A stretch of 55,584 nucleotides of DNA from an uncultured Porphyromonadaceae bacterium (GTDB lineage: Bacteria; Bacteroidota; Bacteroidia; Bacteroidales; Muribaculaceae), in assembly GCA_947174235.1 (NCBI GenBank), contig CAMWID010000012.1:1-55584 (forward strand), in the 5' to 3' direction. Under the pieces are notes generated by a model. The model searched no databases and was not told where the DNA came from. It saw nothing but the letters and a program-made list of their open reading frames with translations. Made by a program: the position numbers and the translations under genes. Below are positions 1 through 6,883 of the stretch, piece after piece (the stretch's first letter is position 1; every line of letters starts with the position of its first letter).

Positions 1-36
1 GTAGGGAAATATTCAACATGTTGAATATTTCCCTAC
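1..36. terminator. 36-bp perfect palindrome at window edge, probable terminator
   Basis: Bases 1-18 are the exact reverse complement of 19-36, with no loop. It lies about 20 nt past the stop of the broken minus-strand gene ending at 56 and has A/T-rich flanks, so it could be that gene's intrinsic terminator. The left flank is outside the window, so a T-tract cannot be checked. Confidence 0.5.
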
Positions 37-55
37 AAAACATATTTATAACAGT

Positions 56-537
56 TCATAAACAACCGTATCTTATCAATACGGTTATTATCAATCCTAT
101 CGTGACAGGTATAGCCAAATTCCGAAAAACAAATCCAAAGCATTTCTTCCTGTTGAGCGCGGTTTTCTCCTCATTAAAACATCTTTCATTTCCACTGAAA
201 TAAGTGATTGCCTCGGCAAAGCGATTCAGGTTATAGGAAGTGTCGGAAAAATATATAGAGGCTTCCTCCCCCGGTCATTCCCGAGTATCACAAAAGTCTC
301 ATAAAGTCTACTCATACTGTCATTCCAATCAAAATAGACCTGTCTGATAGTTTCCCAGGGATATACCTTGCAAGAATCTTTCCAGAATGAGGTATTGGGA
401 CTTAGAGTGAACTGTCTGGAATACACATGTATCCCGGATTCATTTATAACCACTTTGTTTGGATGTTTGATATATGCCCATGTTTTAAAAGTTTCTTTTC
501 TTTGAATACCGTTTCTTCCGTATCTTATAAGCAGATG
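56..537 (-). pseudogene. frameshifted small membrane protein, PH-domain-like (broken)
   Basis: I do not recognise a named family. The minus strand is open from just below a stop at 538-540 down to a stop at 226. The stretch from the GTG at about 453 contains coding-like sequence (VINESGIHVYSRQF, then YPWETIRQVYFDW). That frame ends shortly after a run of five C (268-272, five G on the coding strand). In the -1 frame the reading continues sensibly (IYFSDTSYNLNRFAEAITYF) to a stop at 56-58 and ends in one hydrophobic segment (IPVTIGLIITVLI). One extra G in the run would restore a single protein. The strand pattern of a short beta-rich domain ending in a helix resembles bacterial PH-like proteins, which is a guess. 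No ATG is visible upstream, so the 5' end is also lost. Confidence 0.5.
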
Positions 538-590
538 TTAAAAATTAGCAAACATACAATCGCTCAGTTTCACAGTCTCACAGAGAAATT

Positions 591-653
591 TTACAATTTC
601 AAAGAAAGAGATTCTTTCCACTTCAACAAAGAATCATATATTAATCTTTTCAT
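591..653 (-). pseudogene. 5' remnant of an AAA-type ATPase (DUF4143 type)
   Basis: An ATG at 651-653 on the minus strand opens 20 codons (MKRLIYDSLLKWKESLSLKL) before a TAA at 591-593. The peptide resembles the extreme N-terminus of DUF4143-type AAA ATPases, which typically begin with RLIY, then LLxWK, and continue into a GARQVGKT Walker A motif. No Walker motif follows here. A -7-like box (CAAAATTA on the plus strand, 680-687) lies just upstream. The identification rests on a very short peptide. Confidence 0.35.
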
Positions 654-705
654 AATTCTAACAGTCTTACTAAGACTTTCAAAATTAATAAAATAATCTC
701 ATTTT

Positions 706-785
706 TGCACAAAATCAGGATGTAATTCTGAAAAATCTGCACAAAATCAGGATGTAATTCTGAAAAATTTGCACAAAATCAGGAT
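706..785. repeat. 32-bp tandem direct repeat, 2.5 copies
   Basis: The unit starts TGCACAAAATCAGGATGTAA and recurs at 706, 738 and 770. The first two copies differ at one base near the end, and the third stops after 16 bp. It lies upstream of the ATPase remnant on the minus strand and of the esterase gene on the plus strand. There are no spacers of differing sequence, so it is not a CRISPR array. Confidence 0.8.
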
Positions 786-889
786 ATTCAATGACAAGAA
801 TCACAATTCAACCCACCTCATCTTGATTAATCAAGCGAAAGCCGTTTCTAATTACTAATTGCTAATTAATAATTGAACAAAGTGGATTA

Positions 890-916
890 TTGTATAACCA
901 AATTGTATTATCTTTG
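890..916 (+). promoter_or_regulatory. promoter of the esterase gene
   Basis: The -7 box TATCTTTG is at 909-916 and a minimal -33 TTG at 890-892. The expected start of transcription is near 922, leaving a leader of about 17 nt before the ATG at 939. This excludes an upstream ATG at 873. Confidence 0.6.
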
Positions 917-938
917 TAAAAATTATAAACTGACTATC

Positions 939-2396
939 ATGAAAAATCTTTTGTTTAAATTCGGTTCAGGCTTATTCGCCATGACTTTAATGGCGACTTC
1001 GGTATGCGAAAGTGTCGCAAAGGTAGTCCCCGGTTCCCTTATCACCGACAATATGGTGCTCCAACAAAACAGTAAAGCCCGCATATACGGATCGGCAGAT
1101 CCCGGAGAAAAAGTGACCGTCACCCCATCATGGAACAATACCCCATATCAGACAAAGGCTGATAAATCCGGCAAGTGGGAACTTTATGTCAACACCCCGG
1201 AAGGAGGATTCTCTCCTTATACCATGACTATATCCGACGGAACTTCAATCACACTCTCCAACATCCTCATCGGTGAGGTATGGCTCGCTTCGGGACAATC
1301 AAATATGGAAATGCCATTGAAAGGATTCGGAGGATGCTGCACGGAAAACGGGTATGACGAAATAGCGGCATCCCGTCAACAGGCGAACAAGATACGTTTT
1401 TATACAGTTCCCCTTTCACAAAGCTATACCCCTCTCGATACCGTCAACGCATCATGGGCAGTGCCCTCTCCCGATACGGCTCCCGATTTCAGCGCCGTAG
1501 CCTGGAATTTTGCAAAACGCATGTCAGATGTACTTGATGTACCCGTGGGAATAGTAAGTTGCGCTTACGGCGGAGCCAAAGTGGAAAGCTGGACCCCGCG
1601 TGAAATAGTGGAGACATATCCCGACATATCCCTTGATCCGGAAGAGATTGAGAAAATGACCCATTACTACCGTCCTGTACTTATGTACAACGCCATGTTC
1701 AATCCGGTGAAAAATTATACTTATAAAGGTATTATCTGGTATCAGGGATGCTCGAACGTGGGAAGTCATGCGGATTATCCTACCCGTCTCGCAAATATGG
1801 TGAGACATTGGCGTAAAGAGATCGGCGAGGGTGACATACCGTTCTACTCCGTCGAGATAGCGCCATACGATTACGGTTCTCCCGATGGAAAATCATGGGC
1901 TCCACTTCTCAGGGAGGCGCAATGGAAGGCTACCGAAATTATTCCGAACTCCGGAATCATCTGCACCAACGATCTCGTGAAACCATATGAACGGTTTAAT
2001 ATCCATCCATCCGACAAGGCGACTCCGGGCAAGAGGCTCGCGGAGCTTGCCCTGAACAAGACTTACGGAAAAAACCGCTTCCCCATCATTTCCCCGCACT
2101 ACAAGAGCCATACTTTCAAGGATGGCGCGGCTTGGGTGGCGATCGACGCCCCCGGCGACGGAATATGCCGCAATTATCAGATCGAGGGGTTTGAAGTGGC
2201 AGGACCAGACAAAGTGTTTCATCCGGCTGACTCCGTATGGCTCCACTGGCAGACAAACGAGATGGTCGTTTCAAGCAAGAAAGTGCCTGATCCCGTGGCC
2301 GTGAGATACGGGTGGCGTGATTTCCTGCCGGGAAACCTCCACGGCGGAAATTATCTCCCTCTCGTGCCGTTCCGCACCGATGACTGGGAACCGTAA
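939..2396 (+). CDS. sialate O-acetylesterase family protein (secreted)
   Basis: A secreted carbohydrate esterase expected to remove O-acetyl groups from sialic acid or from acetylated plant or microbial glycans. After a signal peptide (roughly residues 1-28) comes a beta-sandwich region, then the SASA-type SGNH domain. The nucleophile motif is SGQSNM with Ser about 121, followed by CAYGGAKVESW, WYQGCSNVG and a C-terminal block around HPSDK that supplies the catalytic His and Asp. The 485-residue length is normal for the family. The ATG at 939 is chosen because the promoter lies at 890-916 and signal-peptide-like sequence starts there. It stands alone, convergent with the fimbrillin-like gene, so its substrate is not given by context. 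A true sialidase pathway is not present in the window. Confidence 0.85.
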   Translation: MKNLLFKFGSGLFAMTLMATSVCESVAKVVPGSLITDNMVLQQNSKARIYGSADPGEKVTVTPSWNNTPYQTKADKSGKWELYVNTPEGGFSPYTMTISDGTSITLSNILIGEVWLASGQSNMEMPLKGFGGCCTENGYDEIAASRQQANKIRFYTVPLSQSYTPLDTVNASWAVPSPDTAPDFSAVAWNFAKRMSDVLDVPVGIVSCAYGGAKVESWTPREIVETYPDISLDPEEIEKMTHYYRPVLMYNAMFNPVKNYTYKGIIWYQGCSNVGSHADYPTRLANMVRHWRKEIGEGDIPFYSVEIAPYDYGSPDGKSWAPLLREAQWKATEIIPNSGIICTNDLVKPYERFNIHPSDKATPGKRLAELALNKTYGKNRFPIISPHYKSHTFKDGAAWVAIDAPGDGICRNYQIEGFEVAGPDKVFHPADSVWLHWQTNEMVVSSKKVPDPVAVRYGWRDFLPGNLHGGNYLPLVPFRTDDWEP

Positions 2397-2432
2397 AAAT
2401 AAAACGATACTCTTGAAAAAACGTATTCTTGA

Positions 2433-2480
2433 GAAAGCGGGTGTATCATCAACGACATATGACACATCCGCTTTCTTTTA
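2433..2480 (+). terminator. intrinsic terminator after the esterase gene
   Basis: GAAAGCGG (2433-2440) pairs with CCGCTTTC (2468-2475), and the transcript then runs into TTTTAATTT. The stem continues imperfectly inward. The position between two convergent genes suits it. Confidence 0.65.
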
Positions 2481-2514
2481 ATTTGTAATGGTTTCCTTAA
2501 TCGAGCCTTTACGG

Positions 2515-4275
2515 TCAATTGGCATAAAAGACATAATATTCCTTCCCTCCTATCATCTCAGATGAAAAGATGATCGCACTCATTGAAATATTCCTGAAAA
2601 TTCCCTCGACCGTACACGTAGCCCCGCTCACTTCTCCTTCAACTACGAAATCGTAATAGCACAATCCCTTTTCCACATCATACCGGGAACCTCCACTGTC
2701 CACAGGACTTATTGTTCCGCTATAACTTTGCGGCACATTTATCGTAACCTTATATGAAGTGCCTTCATCCCCAGTCCAATATATACGGTGAATCCGCTCC
2801 GGCTGAAATGTATTAAGATGGTAAATATCTGTATATAAGACATAAGCATAAGTCATGTTGTTCAGCCAGCAATATGTTATCCCGTCTATATTCTCAAATC
2901 TTATCACGTCCTTATGCAAGGGACGCATAAAATCCTGATAATACATGTCAAGATCTTCATCCTCTGAAAGAAGATACATCAGATCCTCAAATTTCACATT
3001 GTCATCCAGCTCCAGTTCCGAATAATGCGATTTAAGATCAAATGTAATGTCAGTGCCCGGTACGGTTACTGTCGTTGACAAAATTTCCGATCGCGTGGTA
3101 TAATAGTTCAATATCTGTGATGTGCCGTTTTTAATAAAAAACAGGTTTTCATTCCAATCGCTGAATTTACCCGATGATGCCGTCTCATACCAGCATACCC
3201 TGATTTTTGACAATATCTCCACCTCCGGCGATGACGATACAATTCCTTTGATATTGAAACGGTAAATCCTGTTGCGTTCCAAAGAGTCCCAGCCTTCGCC
3301 CGGAGCCGGCGATGGCTCCCCGTCAACATAGTTTATAAGGCAGATTTCCGATGAAGTTCCGTCAGACAGACGTAGAGTAATACTACGGAATCCGGACGAC
3401 ACGTCTCCGAGCGATACCTCCGGCACATAGGTGTAGAACAACGTTTTCCCGGTTCCGTCATCAATTTTATCCAGTTGTAAATCCGACATACCTTCCTCGG
3501 CGGACAGCAGCATGTCTGAAGGAGATAAATCGTCACCCATGACTTTGCCTGATACGGCATATCTTGAAAGTACCGCCGATTCAATCCTTATATCTCCGTC
3601 ATGATTATCTGAAATCTCTATTTTTGACAAGGCCCTCGACAAGTATACCGCTACTTCCAATTCTTTTGCCTGTGTGACATCAGTAGTCACTGAACCGCTC
3701 ATCGGCAAGACATCCCACACATGACATTCCCCCATATCTCCTCCCGGGGTGAATCCGACAGGAGGGAAACTGAATGTCAAAGATTTCAGCATATCTTTAT
3801 TCACTACCTTTTCAAGATCATCGCGTGCTATGCCATACCTGCTCCAATTGGCAAGCGCGGCTATGTATATACCGCCGTGGATAATACCGGAACCAAGCCT
3901 TACTGAAACCATATCGCCCGAAATCTCTGAAGACACCTCCCCGCCTCCGGCTGGATAAAGAACGCATATCCGCTCTCCGGTGTCCTCATCAAATGCTGCA
4001 ATCCACAAGTCATCCGGATCTATATAATTTTCATTCACAGCCATCTCTCCTGCTGACAAGGCATCTCCTGATCCATATCCCCTGGTCTCGGGCATGGCGA
4101 CTGACAGGCTCAGTCTGAAACATATCCCGTCATCATCTGCCGGACAGTCCAGATTGCCGGAACAACCACAGACGAGGCATGCATACAGCACCGACAACAC
4201 ACAGGCAAAATGATGCCACCAACGGACAGCGGACCAAAAAGCATATGTCAAGAATTGGGATTTCATACGGAGCAT
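2515..4275 (-). CDS. fimbrillin / FimB-Mfa2-like lipoprotein
   Basis: A predicted surface lipoprotein of 586 residues. A hydrophobic N-terminus ends in a lipobox-like VCGC (Cys about 38). The mature part carries features of the FimA/Mfa fimbrillin superfamily: an early DPDDLWIAAFD strand, a DVLPMSG strand, and the LSRALSKIEI block that ends the N-terminal domain in these proteins. The rest is beta-rich. Family members are fimbrial shaft, anchor or tip subunits, but no other fimbrial genes are nearby, so it may be an orphan adhesin or accessory subunit. The start at 4275 is not certain, since the ATG three codons inside (MKSQF) fits equally well. A promoter lies at 4334-4364. The divergent neighbour is an ECF sigma factor with a membrane protein. 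Confidence 0.65.
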   Translation of the reverse strand: MLRMKSQFLTYAFWSAVRWWHHFACVLSVLYACLVCGCSGNLDCPADDDGICFRLSLSVAMPETRGYGSGDALSAGEMAVNENYIDPDDLWIAAFDEDTGERICVLYPAGGGEVSSEISGDMVSVRLGSGIIHGGIYIAALANWSRYGIARDDLEKVVNKDMLKSLTFSFPPVGFTPGGDMGECHVWDVLPMSGSVTTDVTQAKELEVAVYLSRALSKIEISDNHDGDIRIESAVLSRYAVSGKVMGDDLSPSDMLLSAEEGMSDLQLDKIDDGTGKTLFYTYVPEVSLGDVSSGFRSITLRLSDGTSSEICLINYVDGEPSPAPGEGWDSLERNRIYRFNIKGIVSSSPEVEILSKIRVCWYETASSGKFSDWNENLFFIKNGTSQILNYYTTRSEILSTTVTVPGTDITFDLKSHYSELELDDNVKFEDLMYLLSEDEDLDMYYQDFMRPLHKDVIRFENIDGITYCWLNNMTYAYVLYTDIYHLNTFQPERIHRIYWTGDEGTSYKVTINVPQSYSGTISPVDSGGSRYDVEKGLCYYDFVVEGEVSGATCTVEGIFRNISMSAIIFSSEMIGGKEYYVFYAN

Positions 4276-4333
4276 ATCCCGAAGTTATTCCAACTTAAGT
4301 CAGCCATTTCGCCGACATCTACGGGAACAGATA

Positions 4334-4364
4334 CAAAATTAACCAAATTAATCTTCTCTGCAAA
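4334..4364 (-). promoter_or_regulatory. promoter of the fimbrillin-like gene
   Basis: Read on the minus strand, -33 TTTG is at 4364-4361 and -7 TAATTTTG at 4341-4334, 19 nt apart. The leader to the start at 4275 would be about 50 nt. Confidence 0.65.
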
Positions 4365-4766
4365 TCATTTGCACGCTTTTCATGACTGTTTTTAGAAAAC
4401 AGTTATGAAAACCATTAAAGTATTCTGTATTTCAAAAATCAAGAAAAACAAGTACCAAAATTTCAAGACTACCATCCTTAATCAAATACCGATTTGATTA
4501 AGAGCACGTTCCTTATCTCGTTTTACAATATTCTGAAACGGATTTTTATCATGATGTGGTATCTGATGAAACTATCCTCCCCTTTTTGCGACTAATCATA
4601 TGCGATCTACAATTTCGCAGTCCTCTTCTCCTTATTATATTGAAGCCGTTTAATCTTTTTTCCAATAAAGCTGCCCCGATAGGACGTAATGGCGGAAGAA
4701 AGTCAAAGTCTCAGGGCTACCCTCCTGCGTGTTGCGGCTTTACATTAATTTTTAAACCACCTCATC
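4365..4766. other. A/T-rich intergenic region upstream of the sigma factor
   Basis: About 400 bp between the divergent fimbrillin-like gene and the ECF sigma gene. I see no convincing coding frame, RNA gene or repeat. No good TAnnTTTG box is visible ahead of 4767, so the sigma gene may use a different promoter class, possibly its own. Confidence 0.5.
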
Positions 4767-5261
4767 ATGAGCATTGAAAATATCAACGGCACTCAGGATT
4801 TCCTAAAGGCTATCGAACGCAACAGCGGCATCATCAACAAGATATGCTACTGCTATGCCAAAGACACCGAAGATTTCCATGACATGCGCCAGGATATACT
4901 CGCCAACATCTGGGCTTACCGGGAATCTTTCCGCGGAGATTCCTCTCTGACCACCTGGATATATCGCCTCGCTCTCAACACCTGTATTTCCGCATTGCGC
5001 AAACGGAAAAACAAGGGAACAAACGTGAGCATCGACACTATCACGGATATTTCGGCGGATGAAACCGACCTCCCCGCCATGCACCGGGAGATGCATCGCC
5101 TTATCTCCAGACTCAACGCTGAAGAAAAAGCTGTGATCCTTCTCTGGCTTGACGACATGAGCTACGATGAAATAGCATCCATCGTGGGATGTCCGCGCAA
5201 TACCATAGCCACCCGGCTTAAACGTATAAAAGAGAAAATCGTACGGTTCTCAAAAAGCTGA
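4767..5261 (+). CDS. ECF RNA polymerase sigma factor
   Basis: A 164-residue sigma-70-family extracytoplasmic-function factor. Region 2 runs from about residue 10 to 85, with the DMRQDILANIWAYRESF block for core binding and LTTWIYRLALNTCISALRKRK for -10 recognition. Region 4 is at about 110-160 (LNAEEKAVILLWLDDMSYDEIASIVG, a helix-turn-helix ending in TRLKRIKEKI). There is no FecR-type anti-sigma gene. The next gene, 77 bp downstream on the same strand, encodes a four-helix membrane protein that may take that role. The divergent fimbrillin-like lipoprotein gene is a candidate target, by proximity only. Confidence 0.88.
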   Translation: MSIENINGTQDFLKAIERNSGIINKICYCYAKDTEDFHDMRQDILANIWAYRESFRGDSSLTTWIYRLALNTCISALRKRKNKGTNVSIDTITDISADETDLPAMHREMHRLISRLNAEEKAVILLWLDDMSYDEIASIVGCPRNTIATRLKRIKEKIVRFSKS

Positions 5262-5338
5262 CTCCCCGTGACAGTGTCTGACCGCAACTTCAACAAATCC
5301 GGAATCACCGGACAAACCGCCACAAAAACAAACGCAAA

Positions 5339-5944
5339 ATGGAAAAACAATCTCAGATAACAGATCTCGAACAACTTAAAGAGATGTGGAATGATCTTAA
5401 CAACCGTCTTGAACGTCTTGAACGCATCGAACGCCAGACTCTCGAAGAGGGTAAAAAAGTCTCGTCACACAAAGTCAGGACCGCAAAAGAGGATCTCGCC
5501 GCCCGTTACAGGAAATTTATGTCGATAAGCCTGACAGCAGGGCTCCTTTTTCCTATCTACCTTTTTCTGGCATCCGGGGGGAGCTATCCCGAAGGAATGG
5601 CGAAGTATGTGTCGACAGCCCTCTTTTTCATATATTTCATGACAGCCGCCGCCATGGACTTTTACCTATATAAGGAGGTGAACCGGATTGACCTGGCGTC
5701 GATGACCGTGATGGAAGTAATTTCCAGGGCACGTACCTTGAAACACCGCCACCACATTTTCATGGCTATTCTAATTCCGTTCGCGGCGATAACACTCGGT
5801 GTGTTCGCGTCTCAGTTGATCGATGATCCTTTTATCCTCGCCGGGATGGCGACAGGTGCCGTGGCAGGTATCGCCATCGGTCTCAGGCAATATCTCAGGA
5901 TGATGCGCGACTACCGCGAGATGATGGAGGAATATGACAGCTGA
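5339..5944 (+). CDS. four-helix membrane protein, possible partner of the ECF sigma factor
   Basis: No family is recognised. The 201-residue protein starts with a charged, probably coiled-coil segment (about 8-57, rich in E, K, R and regularly spaced L). Four membrane helices follow at about 61-79, 91-110, 140-160 and 165-183, and it ends in a short charged tail. It has no lipobox or cleavable signal. It sits directly behind an ECF sigma gene, and a cytoplasmic N-terminal helix followed by membrane segments is the layout expected of a membrane anti-sigma factor. That role is inferred from position and topology, because no zinc-binding HxxxCxxC anti-sigma motif is visible. Confidence 0.6.
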   Translation: MEKQSQITDLEQLKEMWNDLNNRLERLERIERQTLEEGKKVSSHKVRTAKEDLAARYRKFMSISLTAGLLFPIYLFLASGGSYPEGMAKYVSTALFFIYFMTAAAMDFYLYKEVNRIDLASMTVMEVISRARTLKHRHHIFMAILIPFAAITLGVFASQLIDDPFILAGMATGAVAGIAIGLRQYLRMMRDYREMMEEYDS

Positions 5945-6066
5945 CATGAAACCTGATTAAGACACGATCCATAAAAAAATCCGAAAAAAAACGTGATTTA
6001 TGGGGTTTATTGCAAAATATTCTATCTTATTGGGGCATAATCATTCCCTATTTTAATATTTTTAAT

Positions 6067-6074
6067 TAATTTTG
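6067..6074 (+). promoter_or_regulatory. -7 box of the HU / TSCPD operon
   Basis: TAATTTTG stands 31 nt ahead of the HU start codon. The matching -33 element is not clear. The surrounding 5980-6070 stretch is strongly A/T-rich, as is usual ahead of highly expressed genes. Confidence 0.5.
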
Positions 6075-6104
6075 CACCCTGAAACCAAATCATGTAACTG
6101 AGAA

Positions 6105-6392
6105 ATGACAAAAGCAGAAATAACCAACGAGATTTCAAGAGCCACAGGCATTGACAAAGAGAATGTGCTCCAGACCGTAGAGAAGTTCATGGAAGTTGTA
6201 AAAGACAGCCTCAGCAAAGGCGAGAACGTTTACCTCCGCGGCTTCGGCAGCTTCATCGTGAAGGAACGTGCGGAAAAGACCGGCCGTAATATCTCAAAGA
6301 ACACAGCCGTGATCATCCCCGCCCACAAGATCCCTTCATTCAAGCCCTGCAACACATTCAAGGAGATGGTTGCTGAAAGAACTTCCAAGTAA
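6105..6392 (+). CDS. HU family DNA-binding protein
   Basis: A nucleoid-associated histone-like protein of 95 residues, the normal HU length. It shows the N-terminal helical dimer region (MTKAEITNEISRATGI), the glycine-rich turn around FLRGFGSF-type sequence (here YLRGFGSFIVKERAEKTGRN) and the flexible DNA-binding arm leading into IPAHKIPSFKP. It binds and bends DNA with little sequence preference. The stop codon overlaps the start of the next gene (TAATG), so both are probably translated from one message. The start is supported by the -7 box 31 nt upstream. Confidence 0.93.
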   Translation: MTKAEITNEISRATGIDKENVLQTVEKFMEVVKDSLSKGENVYLRGFGSFIVKERAEKTGRNISKNTAVIIPAHKIPSFKPCNTFKEMVAERTSK

Positions 6393-6649
6393 TGACAGGA
6401 AAATTTCAGTATCCCACCTCAGGCACCTGCTCCCGTCTCATTGAGGTCGAGATGGAAAACGGCATTATCAAAGATGTGAACTTTCTCGGAGGATGCCACG
6501 GCAACCTACAGGGGATCGCAGCTCTGGTAAAAGGGATGAAGCCTGAAGAGGTAATCAGACGCCTCGAAGGGATAAAATGCGGCGCAAAGCCAACATCCTG
6601 CCCCGACCAGCTCTCGGCTGCATTGCGCAGTATAGCGGCACAACAGTAA
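6392..6649 (+). CDS. TSCPD domain protein (TIGR03905 family)
   Basis: An 85-residue protein consisting of a single TSCPD domain, the module also found at the C-terminus of class II ribonucleotide reductases and named after its conserved TSCPD motif. Here the motif is at PTSCPDQL near the C-terminus. Other cysteines are in GTCS near the N-terminus, GGCHGNLQG in the middle and KCGAK, all likely metal or redox ligands. The free-standing family has no established function. The start codon overlaps the HU stop by one base, which implies translational coupling. A very strong hairpin terminator follows 23 nt after the stop. Confidence 0.85.
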   Translation: MTGKFQYPTSGTCSRLIEVEMENGIIKDVNFLGGCHGNLQGIAALVKGMKPEEVIRRLEGIKCGAKPTSCPDQLSAALRSIAAQQ

Positions 6650-6671
6650 AAAGGGACAGCCTGAATTCTTG

Positions 6672-6724
6672 AACAGACAACAACCTCCGGAAAAATTTTT
6701 CCGGAGGTTGTTGTCTGTTTTTAT
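6672..6724 (+). terminator. 24-bp gapless hairpin terminator after HU/TSCPD
   Basis: Bases 6672-6695 are the exact reverse complement of 6696-6719, a 48-bp perfect palindrome with no fixed loop. It is followed by further T residues to 6723. It separates the HU operon from PUL 1. Confidence 0.85.
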
Positions 6725-6823
6725 AGCCTGTCATGCGGACATGCTATAAAAATTTCGCGTTCCCGATAAGTATGAGTCTTCCTTGGCTCGTATTTATAAT
6801 ATGCCGGACATGATATGCCGAAA

Positions 6824-6855
6824 TTTGGAAGATTTACCAAAAAAGTATAATTTTG
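6824..6855 (+). promoter_or_regulatory. promoter of the propeller/AraC regulator
   Basis: -33 TTTG at 6824-6827 and -7 TAATTTTG at 6848-6855, 20 nt apart. The leader to the ATG at 6884 is short, about 22 nt. Confidence 0.7.
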
Positions 6856-6883
6856 TATCGGCACAAATGCAAAACTTCGAGGA

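Noticed and set aside
427..696. An 89-codon plus-strand frame near the window start
   Set aside because: It lies opposite the broken minus-strand genes, and its composition is A/T-driven with no family features.
706..785. Small CRISPR array or plasmid-type origin iterons
   Set aside because: The units are directly adjacent with no variable spacers, and there is no replication initiator gene nearby.
939..2396. A sialic-acid utilisation locus
   Set aside because: Only the esterase is present. No sialidase, NanA, NanE or transporter is nearby, and this family also acts on other acetylated glycans.
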